Source: Halovulum marinum (GTDB lineage Bacteria > Pseudomonadota > Alphaproteobacteria > Rhodobacterales > Rhodobacteraceae). From it: DNA of 64,000 bases. The translations under genes and the position numbers were made by a program. Within the stretch, counting starts at the first letter, position 1. Each line of letters begins with the position of its first letter. Shown here piece after piece: positions 1 to 7,570 of the stretch. The DNA lies in contig NZ_WIND01000004.1 of assembly GCF_009697225.1 (NCBI RefSeq), positions 1-64,000 on the forward strand. Reading direction: 5' to 3'. Below the pieces are notes generated by a model. It had not been told where the DNA came from, ran no database searches, and saw only the letters and a list, made by a program, of their open reading frames with translations.

Positions 1-83
1 ATGTCCGGCCGGAAGGCAAGTCAATGTATTTGCTTGGAAACGAGATTGTTGACTTCACTACGCCCATTACGGAAGCGAACGTC

Positions 84-440
84 ATGAAATCCATCTCGAT
101 AGGTCTGCGCGCTCTATTGTCCCTCGCTTTCGTCGGAGCCGGCGGAGCCAAACTTGCCGGCGTCGACATGATGGTCGCAACCTACGACGCAACCGGGCTG
201 GGCCAGTGGTTCCGGTATCTCACCGGGATCGGCGAAATCGCAGGTGCGGTTCTGCTCTGGCTGCCCGGCCGGCAGGTCGTGGGCGCGGGCCTGCTGGGTG
301 CCACGATGGTTGGCGCGGTGCTGGCTCACTGGCTCGTGATTGGTCCGTCAGCCGTCCCTTCCATCGTCCTCGGCCTGCTCTGCGCCAGTGTCCTCTACAT
401 CCATCGCGCCCAGATTCCCGCCTACCTCGGCCGCGCCTGA
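84..440 (+). CDS. DoxX-like small membrane protein
   Basis: About 118 residues with four hydrophobic stretches. The N-terminal part (LRALLSLAFVGAGGAKLAG) matches the DoxX/DoxX-like family, whose members sit in the inner membrane and often accompany redox enzymes. I start at ATG 84 because it gives the typical family N-terminus and has a GGAAG ribosome site about ten bases upstream. An in-frame ATG at 24 would add a non-family 20-residue leader. The gene is followed by a flavin reductase and a pyridine-nucleotide-disulfide oxidoreductase on the same strand, suggesting a small redox operon. The family is recognised from the hydrophobic pattern, so the precise role is unknown. Confidence 0.75.
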   Translation: MKSISIGLRALLSLAFVGAGGAKLAGVDMMVATYDATGLGQWFRYLTGIGEIAGAVLLWLPGRQVVGAGLLGATMVGAVLAHWLVIGPSAVPSIVLGLLCASVLYIHRAQIPAYLGRA

Positions 441-490
441 TTGGCGTTCAGTCATCCTGCCCCGGTTCAAGATCAGAACGGAGTGAGTCC

Positions 491-1060
491 ATGAAAATCC
501 TCGCTTTCGCGGCTACAAACAGCAGCAATTCCATCAACCGCGCCCTGGTCGAATTCGCGGCCGAGCGCCTTGGGTCCGTGATGTCGCCGAAGGCGGAGGT
601 CGCCTTCGTTGATCTGAACGACTTCGAAATGCCGATCTATTCCATTGATCGCGAGCGCGCGTCCGGTATTCCGCAGGCGGCCAAGAGCTTCTTCGACCGG
701 ATCGGCGAAGCGGACGCCGTGCTGGTCTCCTTCGCGGAGCACAACGGCTCGGTCACGTCCGCCTGGAAGAACCTTTTCGACTGGATGAGCCGGATCGACA
801 TGAAGCTCTGGCAGGACAAACCGGTCGTCTTCCTCGCCGCCACCCCGGGGCCGCGCGCCGGCGCGGGCGTGCTGGGCCATCAAGCGCAGCTGGCGCCGTT
901 CTTCGGGGCCGACCTGCGTGGCGTGCGCGGGATCGGTACATGGGGCGAAGCCTGGGACGCCGGGACCGGATCACTGGCGCGGGCCGAGGACATCGCGGCG
1001 CTGGACGCCGCCCTCTCGGGACTGGTTGCGGAAAAGGCGCAAAGGGGAGAGGCCGCATGA
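491..1060 (+). CDS. NADPH-dependent FMN reductase (flavodoxin-like)
   Basis: 189 residues. The N-terminus MKILAFAATNSSNSINRALV is the beta-strand and phosphate-binding loop of the NADPH-dependent FMN reductase family (WrbA/chromate-reductase-like fold). Further on, EHNGSVTSAWKNLFDW matches the E(Y/H)NGS..P..KN..DW flavin-binding signature. The expected activity is two-electron reduction of flavin, quinones or similar acceptors in the cytoplasm. ATG 491 follows a GGAG-like site. Its stop overlaps the ATG of the next oxidoreductase by four bases, so the two are probably translationally coupled. Physiological substrate cannot be assigned. Confidence 0.85.
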   Translation: MKILAFAATNSSNSINRALVEFAAERLGSVMSPKAEVAFVDLNDFEMPIYSIDRERASGIPQAAKSFFDRIGEADAVLVSFAEHNGSVTSAWKNLFDWMSRIDMKLWQDKPVVFLAATPGPRAGAGVLGHQAQLAPFFGADLRGVRGIGTWGEAWDAGTGSLARAEDIAALDAALSGLVAEKAQRGEAA

Positions 1061-2154
1061 GCCTAGAGCCAAGCCAACCGAAGCTCGTCATCGTCGGTGG
1101 CGGCTACCTGGGCAGCGATCTGGCAAAGTCGCTGGACGCGGTGATGGATGTCACCCTTATCGAGCGCGCCAGCCATTTCACCCACGCCCCTGCGATGATC
1201 CGCGCCATGGTCGACCCGGCGCTGCTGGACCGGGCGTTGATCCCCTACGACGGGCTGCTCGAGCGCGGGCGGGTGATCCGGGGCGAGGCGACCTCGGTCG
1301 ACGGCACCGGGGTGACGCTGGCCGACGGCACGCGGATTGCGGGCGACACCATCGTTCTGGCGACCGGCTCGACGAATGCCGCGCCGTTCAAATCCGCGAC
1401 CGGCGAGATCGAGGACCTGCGGGCCGACAATGCGCGCTGGAACGCCGCCCTGCGCGAGGCGTCCCGGGTTCTGATCATCGGCGCAGGGGCGGTCGGCACC
1501 GAACTGGCCGGCGAGATCGCCCATGCGCACCCCGAAAAGAAGGTCACACTGGTTGCCAGCGACCCGGCGCTCTTCCCCGGCTTTCCCTCAAAGCTCGGCG
1601 CCTCGCTGGCTGCCAAGCTCGCGGCGATGGGAGTGGAGGTCATCACCGGCGCCCGGGCCCAGACCTTGCCGGGCCGGAACCGGCCGGAGGGCGGCACCGT
1701 CGCCCTGTCGAACGGCCGCGAGATCGAGGCCGACCTGATCGTGCCGGCCGTGGGTTCGCGCGCGCTGACCTCCGTGGCCGCCACTCTGCCGGACGTGGAC
1801 CGCGCCGCCGATGGCCGCATCAAGGTCGACGGCTATCTCCGTCCGTCCACTCTGCCGAATGTCTTCGCCGCCGGAGACATCGCTGCCGCAGGCGATGCCA
1901 TGACCATCGTCGGCATATCTCGCCAGAAACCGTGGTTGGAGAAAACCCTGAAATCCCTCGCCTCCGGCAAACGGATCGACGACCTCAAACCCTATGCGCC
2001 CTGGGGCGACAAGGCCCCGATCCTCGTGCCGCTGGGGCCGGAACGCGGCAACTCCTTCATGATGGTCGCAACGCTCGGTGACTGGGTCACGCGGATGATG
2101 AAGGGCCGCGACCTCTTCCTGACCAAATACAACAAGCTTCTGGGGCGCGCCTGA
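1057..2154 (+). CDS. NAD(P)/FAD-dependent oxidoreductase (AIF/FSP1-NDH2-like)
   Basis: 365 residues. An FAD-binding GGGYLG Rossmann motif lies near residue 13 and a second NAD(P)-binding GAGAVG motif lies near residue 147. A C-terminal NVFAAGDIAA motif completes the FAD site. This arrangement and the length fit the AIFM2/FSP1-like and type II NADH dehydrogenase-like group, which reduces quinones without pumping protons. The ATG overlaps the FMN reductase stop (ATGA). The neighbouring DoxX-like protein and FMN reductase support a quinone or redox-maintenance role, but the substrate is inferred. Confidence 0.82.
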   Translation: MSLEPSQPKLVIVGGGYLGSDLAKSLDAVMDVTLIERASHFTHAPAMIRAMVDPALLDRALIPYDGLLERGRVIRGEATSVDGTGVTLADGTRIAGDTIVLATGSTNAAPFKSATGEIEDLRADNARWNAALREASRVLIIGAGAVGTELAGEIAHAHPEKKVTLVASDPALFPGFPSKLGASLAAKLAAMGVEVITGARAQTLPGRNRPEGGTVALSNGREIEADLIVPAVGSRALTSVAATLPDVDRAADGRIKVDGYLRPSTLPNVFAAGDIAAAGDAMTIVGISRQKPWLEKTLKSLASGKRIDDLKPYAPWGDKAPILVPLGPERGNSFMMVATLGDWVTRMMKGRDLFLTKYNKLLGRA

Positions 2155-2222
2155 CGGCGCTGGAAGACCGCCTCCTGCATCGGAAGACGCGGTGCCGTGA
2201 CCCTGAACCAAAGGCAACCAAG

Positions 2223-2663
2223 ATGACCGACACGCAAAGGACAGCCCTGAAAATCGCCACCGTCCTGTGGGTGATCTGGGGCCTGGTTCATGCATTCGCC
2301 GGCGTGGTCGTCCTGAGTTCCGACGCGTCCTCCGGCTTTGCCGCCATTGCCGACGCAGTCGACCCCGCAGCGCTCGCGGCCGAGTATCACCCGGCTGCCG
2401 GCGGCATTCTCAACCAGCACGGATGGAACCTGCTGTGGTTCGGTGTTGCGACCGTCATCGGCGGCGTGCTGATCTGGCGCGGCAACGTGACGGCGATCTG
2501 GGTGACCGGCATGGTCGGCGGCCTGGCCGATCTGGGCTACCTGCTGTTCGTCGATTTCCCCGGCTATGTGAACTTCTTCCCCGGCACGGTGATGACCTTC
2601 ATCTCCGGCGCTGCGATCCTGCTGAGTTTCCGGGTCTGGTTCACCGCCCGTAGGGCCCGCTGA
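2223..2663 (+). CDS. four-helix integral membrane protein, unknown function
   Basis: 146 residues with about four transmembrane helices (roughly residues 10-32, 62-85, 90-112 and 115-138) and a periplasmic or cytoplasmic loop after helix 1. I do not recognise a defined family. It follows the redox cluster on the same strand with a 68-base gap, so it may belong to the same transcript. ATG 2223 is the only sensible start: it is preceded by an A-rich stretch (CCAAAGGCAACCAAG) containing a weak AGG site. No catalytic motif is visible. Confidence 0.7.
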   Translation: MTDTQRTALKIATVLWVIWGLVHAFAGVVVLSSDASSGFAAIADAVDPAALAAEYHPAAGGILNQHGWNLLWFGVATVIGGVLIWRGNVTAIWVTGMVGGLADLGYLLFVDFPGYVNFFPGTVMTFISGAAILLSFRVWFTARRAR

Positions 2664-3183
2664 AGAACAGTCTCCGGGTTCACGGCCAACGATGCCGGGG
2701 CCCGACCCTCGAGCCGCCAGCAGCGCACCGGGGGCGAAGCAGCGCATTCGATCAAGTAGGCTGTCAAGACCCGGCTATCGTTGCCGGCGACAACGGAGCG
2801 CGCATAGCGGGCGTACTTCGATCCCGCAGCGAACCACCGCTTTCCGCCCACTGTGTCGGATCAAGCTTTTTGCACGAAAGTGCGAAATGTTATCGAAGCG
2901 GTCCTATAGCAAGGAATGGATAAACGTCCGCAACGGCCCGCCACCTGAACGCTAGGAAAGGCCCCGTCCCGAGGGCTCAGGGCCACTTACAACGCGTAAA
3001 TATGCAGCCGCCTCGCCGCCATGAGTGCGGGAGCATGACATCCACGAAGAATCCTCAGCCCGAATAGATAAACGCTTCGAGCGTTCTGCCAGAGCATGAC
3101 AGCTGCGCCTGTGGGGCCATCTGTGGGGCCCATAGGATCATCTACAATCAGTTTTTAATTTTCAGCCACTTAATGCAATATCG
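2664..3183. other. gene-free stretch between the redox cluster and tRNA-Leu
   Basis: About 520 bases with no convincing gene. Parts (2860-2930 and 3130-3180) are noticeably richer in A and T than the rest of the window. A short direct repeat, CTGTGGGGCC, occurs twice close to 3110-3130. GAGCATGACA occurs near 3030 and again near 3093. The stretch abuts the 3' end of a tRNA gene, a common integration target, but I see no integrase remnant. Confidence 0.5.
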
Positions 3184-3270
3184 TGGTGCGGGCGGCCGGA
3201 CTCGAACCGGCACGGCCTGTCGGCCCAGGCATTTTAAGTGCCATATGTCTACCAATTCCATCACGCCCGC
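3184..3270 (-). tRNA. tRNA-Leu (UAA anticodon)
   Basis: Read on the minus strand. The acceptor arms GCGGGCG (3264-3270) and CGCCCGC (3188-3194) pair perfectly. The discriminator is A and CCA is encoded at 3184-3186. The D-loop region GGAATTGGTAGAC, the anticodon loop CTTAAAA (anticodon TAA), a long variable arm GGGCCGACAGGCC-like, and the T arm GGTTCGAGTCC are all present. The long variable arm and anticodon identify leucine. The 3' end points toward the gene-free stretch at 2664-3183. Confidence 0.95.
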
Positions 3271-3329
3271 AGCGGTGCGACGGCAGGCATTTCTGCCCCC
3301 GCGGCGCGCCGGTTGCAAGCGCCGAGCGG

Positions 3330-4064
3330 CTATTCCGCCAGCGCCCGGACGTCGTTGGTGGCCGCGTCCAGCGCCGCCCGGTCGGCCGAGCGCAGCACGA
3401 TGTTGACCAGGAAGCGGCCGTCGCGCTGCACCGGATAGCTGCCGATCGCGACCTGCGGGAAGCGCGCGTCGATCTCGGCCAGCGGCCCGGCGATGTCGCC
3501 CTCGCCGCGGTCGATGCGCACGTTCTCGGTCAGCAGCGGCGCGCCGCCGGTCAGCGTCGGCAGCAGGCTCTCGACCATCACCTCGAACACCGAGGGCACG
3601 CCGGCCATCACGTGCACGTTGTCCATGCTGAACCCGGGCGCCTTCGACACCGGGTTCTCGATCAGCACGGCGCCGTCGGGGATCCGCGCCATGCGCAGCC
3701 GCGCCGGGTTCAGGTCGGCCGCGCCGCCCGGATAGTGGCTGGCCAGGATCGCGCGGGCGTCGGCGCGCACGTCGATGCCGACGCCGAAGGCGCGCGCCAC
3801 GCAGTCCGCGGTGATGTCGTCGTGGGTCGGGCCGATGCCGCCGCTGGTGAACACGTGGTCATAGGCCGCGCGCAGCTCGTTCAGCGCCGAGACGATGGTG
3901 TCGGCGACATCGGGCACCATCCGCACCTCGCGCAGGTCGATCCCCTTCGCCGCCAGCTTGCCGGCAAGGTGATACATGTTCGAATCGCGGGTCCGGCCCG
4001 AAAGGATCTCGTCGCCGATCACCAGCATCGCGGCGGTCGGGTTCGGCAGGGGTGTGCTGGGCAT
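3330..4064 (-). CDS. CinA-like molybdopterin-binding (MoCF) domain protein
   Basis: 244 residues comprising only the competence/damage-inducible CinA N-terminal (MoaB/MogA-like) domain. Visible family signatures are LVIGDEILSGRTRDSN near the N-terminus, FTSGGIGPTHDDIT near residue 90, and an ENPVSKAPGF segment. The C-terminal nicotinamide-nucleotide deamidase domain (PncC) of full CinA is absent, as in many alphaproteobacteria where the two are separate genes. The ATG at 4064 is 47 bases from the divergent sfsA start. Biochemical role of the stand-alone domain is uncertain; pyrophosphatase activity is possible by homology. Confidence 0.85.
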   Translation of the reverse strand: MPSTPLPNPTAAMLVIGDEILSGRTRDSNMYHLAGKLAAKGIDLREVRMVPDVADTIVSALNELRAAYDHVFTSGGIGPTHDDITADCVARAFGVGIDVRADARAILASHYPGGAADLNPARLRMARIPDGAVLIENPVSKAPGFSMDNVHVMAGVPSVFEVMVESLLPTLTGGAPLLTENVRIDRGEGDIAGPLAEIDARFPQVAIGSYPVQRDGRFLVNIVLRSADRAALDAATNDVRALAE

Positions 4065-4111
4065 CGCGGCCTCGTGCTTGTCCTTCGCGGCGCGGCACGG
4101 TAGCCGGGGGA

Positions 4112-4822
4112 ATGCAGTTCGACCGGCCCCTGATCCGCGCGACGCTCCTGCGCAGGTATAAACGCTTTCTGGCCGACGTCACCCTGGAAGACGGGCGCCA
4201 GGTCACCGCGCACTGCGCCAACCCCGGCGCGATGACCGGGCTGGCGCAGCCGGGCGCCGCCGTCTGGCTGCGGCCGGCGGCGAACCCGAAGCGCAAGCTG
4301 CAGTGGTCGTGGACGCTGGTCGAGCTGCCCGGCGGGCACTTCGCCAGCGTCGACACCGGCCTCGCCAACCGGCTGGTGGCCGAGGCGCTGGCGGCGGACG
4401 CGGTGCCGGCGCTGGCGGGCTATGCCAGCGTCCGCCCCGAGGTCCGCTACGGCGCCGGCAGCCGCGTCGACTTCCTGCTGCGCGGCCCGGACCGCGCCGA
4501 CGCCTATGTCGAGGTGAAAAGCGTCACCCTGCGCCGCGCCGGCCGGCTGGCCGAGTTCCCCGACACCGTCACCGCCCGCGGCGCCCGCCACCTGGCGGCG
4601 CTGACCGAGATGGCGGCGCAGGGGCACCGGGCGGTGCTGCTGTACCTGGCGCAGCGCGACGACTGCGACGCCGTGGCGCTGGCCGCCGACATCGATCCGG
4701 CCTATGCCGCCGCGGCGCGGGCGGCGCACGCCGCGGGGGTCGAGGCGCTCGCCCACGGCACGCGGATCACACCGGACGGGCTGCGGCTGGACCGCGCCTT
4801 GCCGGTCCGGCCCCCGGGTTGA
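4112..4822 (+). CDS. sfsA: SfsA, sugar fermentation stimulation protein homologue
   Basis: 236 residues, the usual size of SfsA. The sequence shows the OB-like N-terminal segment (RRYKRFLADV..., ANPGAMTGL) and the nuclease-like core RVDFLLRG...AYVEVKSVTL, in which D and ExK resemble a PD-(D/E)XK site. SfsA is a DNA-binding, possibly nucleolytic protein of poorly defined function. ATG 4112 is preceded by a GGGGG-rich stretch. It is divergent from the cinA-like gene and is followed by map on the same strand after 65 bases, so co-transcription is likely. Confidence 0.93.
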   Translation: MQFDRPLIRATLLRRYKRFLADVTLEDGRQVTAHCANPGAMTGLAQPGAAVWLRPAANPKRKLQWSWTLVELPGGHFASVDTGLANRLVAEALAADAVPALAGYASVRPEVRYGAGSRVDFLLRGPDRADAYVEVKSVTLRRAGRLAEFPDTVTARGARHLAALTEMAAQGHRAVLLYLAQRDDCDAVALAADIDPAYAAAARAAHAAGVEALAHGTRITPDGLRLDRALPVRPPG

Positions 4823-4887
4823 TAAACAAGCCCCACCAGACCACATTGCTGGCAGCGCCCCCGCCGCAAAACCGCAAGGAGCCCGTG

Positions 4888-5700
4888 TTGGAAGGCATGA
4901 ATCTCGGCCGTCTGAACCGCGACGGCATCCGCATCCACGACCCCGAGCACTTCGCGGGCATGCACAGGGCCGGCCGGCTGGCGGCCGAGATCCTCGACGC
5001 GATCGCCCCGCACGTCGTGCCGGGCGTCGAGACGGGCGAGCTGGACCGCCTCATCCACCAGCAGATCAGGGACGCGGGCGCGGTCTCGGCCACGGTCGGC
5101 TACAAGGGCTACCAGCACGCCAGCTGCATCTCGATCAACCACGTGGTCTGCCACGGCATCCCGTCGGACAAGAAGCTGCGCGACGGCGACATCCTGAACA
5201 TCGACGTCACCGTGATCGTCGACGGCTGGTACGGCGACACCAGCCGCATGTACGTCGCCGGCAAGCTGGCCCGCAAGGCCGAGCGGCTGATCGACATCAC
5301 CCACGAAAGCCTGATGCGCGGCATCGCCGCGGTGAAGCCGGGCAACACCTTCGGCGACATCGGCCACGCGATCCAGACCTACGCGGAAAGCCGGCGCTGC
5401 TCGGTGGTGCGGGATTTCTGTGGCCACGGGCTGGGGCGGGTGTTCCACTCCGCCCCCAACGTGCTGCACTACGGCCGGCCCGGCTCTGGGCCGAAGCTGG
5501 AGCCCGGGATGTTCTTCACCATCGAGCCGATGATCAACCTCGGCCGCCCGGAAACCAAGGTGCTGGCCGACGACTGGACCGCGGTGACCAAGGACAAGTC
5601 GCTGTCGGCGCAGTTCGAGCATTCGATCGGCGTGACCGGCGACGGCTGCGAGATCTTCACCCTTTCGCCGGCCGGGAAATTCCACCCGACCTGGGGCTGA
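4888..5700 (+). CDS. map: type I methionine aminopeptidase
   Basis: Removes the N-terminal methionine from nascent proteins. All five metal ligands of the family are visible: two Asp in NIDVTVIVDGWYGDTS, His in CGHGLG, Glu in FTIEPM and Glu in QFEHSIG. An AAGGAG ribosome site at 4876-4881 is best spaced for TTG 4888. GTG 4885 is only three bases from it and ATG 4897 is fifteen away, so the start is uncertain by a few codons. The 3' end overlaps the convergent sulfotransferase-like gene by 44 bases. The protein has no N-terminal zinc-finger extension. Confidence 0.93.
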   Translation: MEGMNLGRLNRDGIRIHDPEHFAGMHRAGRLAAEILDAIAPHVVPGVETGELDRLIHQQIRDAGAVSATVGYKGYQHASCISINHVVCHGIPSDKKLRDGDILNIDVTVIVDGWYGDTSRMYVAGKLARKAERLIDITHESLMRGIAAVKPGNTFGDIGHAIQTYAESRRCSVVRDFCGHGLGRVFHSAPNVLHYGRPGSGPKLEPGMFFTIEPMINLGRPETKVLADDWTAVTKDKSLSAQFEHSIGVTGDGCEIFTLSPAGKFHPTWG

Positions 5701-6475
5701 TCCTTCGGCGCAGCCCGCGCGCCACGCTGCGCACCGAGCGGATGTCCCAGCCCGGGAGCCCGTCGAACCGCGGCACCGCCTCCAGGCTGTAGCCGATCCG
5801 CGCCTCCTGCTCCAGGTCCAGCTCGCGGGCGATGAACGCCAGATCGTCCGCGTCGATGCGCGGCAGCTGCTTCGGGACATAGGGGCTGGTGGTGATGCCC
5901 TTGAACGTCTGGACCGGCGCATAGGGCTTCAGCCGCAGATCGAACCCCGCGGCCAGCGCCGCCAGCGTCGCCTTCGGGTCGCGGTTCACGTCCTCGTAGC
6001 GCAGGAAGGCGACGCGCGCCGGCATTCCGGCCAGCTCCTCGAAATAGCCGATCTTGGCGCTGCGCAGCTTCAGCGCGTTGGCATAGTTGACCTTGGCCTT
6101 CGGCTCCATGTCGGCGGTCGAGGCCTCCTCGCCGCCGTCCTTGCGGAACGCGCCCTGCCATTCGTGGCGGATGAACCCGGAAAAGTTCAGCCCCTGCATC
6201 GCCCGGCTCAGGTCCAGCGGGCGGGCGTGCAGGCTTTGCAGCCAGCGCAGCGGGTGGCGGTAGACCAGCACCGTCAGCAGCCCCGCGGTCGGCGCCACGC
6301 GGCGGTCGACGAAGCCGTGCTTCCAGCCGTAGACCGGGGTGCGCGCCGCACCGTCCAGGTTGCGCAGCAGCAGTTGCGTGACGAAGTTGGTGCCCGAGCT
6401 GCGCTCGCCCAGCACCTGGAAGCCGGTGATCGGATCGTCAAGATTGCGCGCCATGCGCGGGGGCTGCCACTTCAT
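5657..6475 (-). CDS. sulfotransferase-like P-loop protein
   Basis: 272 residues. The N-terminal GERSSGTNFVTQLLLRNL resembles the 5'-phosphosulfate-binding loop of PAPS-dependent sulfotransferases. The later VYRHPLRWLQSLH looks like the R..P....S 3'-phosphate-binding segment, and FLRYEDVNRDPKATL is the common C-terminal YE(D) segment of sulfotransferases. It is probably cytoplasmic and could sulfate a surface glycan or lipid. The 3' end runs 44 bases into map on the opposite strand. The start at ATG 6475 is 109 bases from the divergent radC start. Family assignment is moderate; the substrate is unknown. Confidence 0.65.
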   Translation of the reverse strand: MKWQPPRMARNLDDPITGFQVLGERSSGTNFVTQLLLRNLDGAARTPVYGWKHGFVDRRVAPTAGLLTVLVYRHPLRWLQSLHARPLDLSRAMQGLNFSGFIRHEWQGAFRKDGGEEASTADMEPKAKVNYANALKLRSAKIGYFEELAGMPARVAFLRYEDVNRDPKATLAALAAGFDLRLKPYAPVQTFKGITTSPYVPKQLPRIDADDLAFIARELDLEQEARIGYSLEAVPRFDGLPGWDIRSVRSVARGLRRRISPRSGGISRPAKG

Positions 6476-6546
6476 GCGCCGAGCCTATGTCACGGAACGC
6501 GGCGGATTCCACGCCTTTTTGCGGCCCCCGGGTTCGCACGGCAGGG

Positions 6547-6561
6547 TTAAGCGCGCATTAA
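6547..6561. promoter_or_regulatory. CtrA-like site upstream of radC
   Basis: A perfect TTAA-N7-TTAA (6547-6550 and 6558-6561, followed by CC), the full consensus of the alphaproteobacterial response regulator CtrA. It lies 23 bases before the radC ATG and 71 bases upstream of the divergent sulfotransferase-like start. The short distance to the radC ATG implies either a leaderless message or use of a downstream start such as GTG 6678. Confidence 0.6.
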
Positions 6562-6584
6562 CCGGCGCCGCGCCAAATGGCGGC

Positions 6585-7382
<798 letters not shown>

Positions 7383-7418
7383 CGGTCGGCGCGGACGTCG
7401 GCGGCGGCGGTTTTGTCG

Positions 7419-7466
7419 GTGCCCGTGCCAGTGCCAGTGCCAGTGCCAGTGCCGGTGCCGGTGCCG
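7419..7466 (+). repeat. hexamer tandem repeat (GTGCCN)8
   Basis: Eight uninterrupted copies of GTGCCN: GTGCCC once, GTGCCA four times, then GTGCCG three times. It starts 37 bases after the radC stop, between the convergent ends of radC and the large minus-strand gene. The ordered block of A variants and then G variants points to recent slippage-type expansion. Confidence 0.95.
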
Positions 7467-7499
7467 GAATTCGCCGTTAACGAAGTTTCAACAAACGAT

Positions 7500-7531
7500 C
7501 CCCCAGAGATTTCATGGGCTTGAGGGGGTTT
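7500..7531 (+). terminator. possible radC transcription terminator
   Basis: Five C (7500-7504) and five G (7524-7528) can pair across a 19-base loop, and TTTT follows at 7529-7532. The stem is short and the loop long, so this is a weak candidate. Confidence 0.3.
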
Positions 7532-7570
7532 TCACGGTGAGATCGCCGGTTTACGGCTACGCAGGCCGGG

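Noticed and set aside
2692-2955. 87-codon plus-strand open frame in the gene-free region
   Set aside because: No ribosome site, no family resemblance and an unlikely composition (Arg/Ser/Pro-rich).
7477-7491. Further CtrA-like site TTAA-N7-TCAA after radC
   Set aside because: One mismatch and located between two convergent gene ends, where no promoter is needed.
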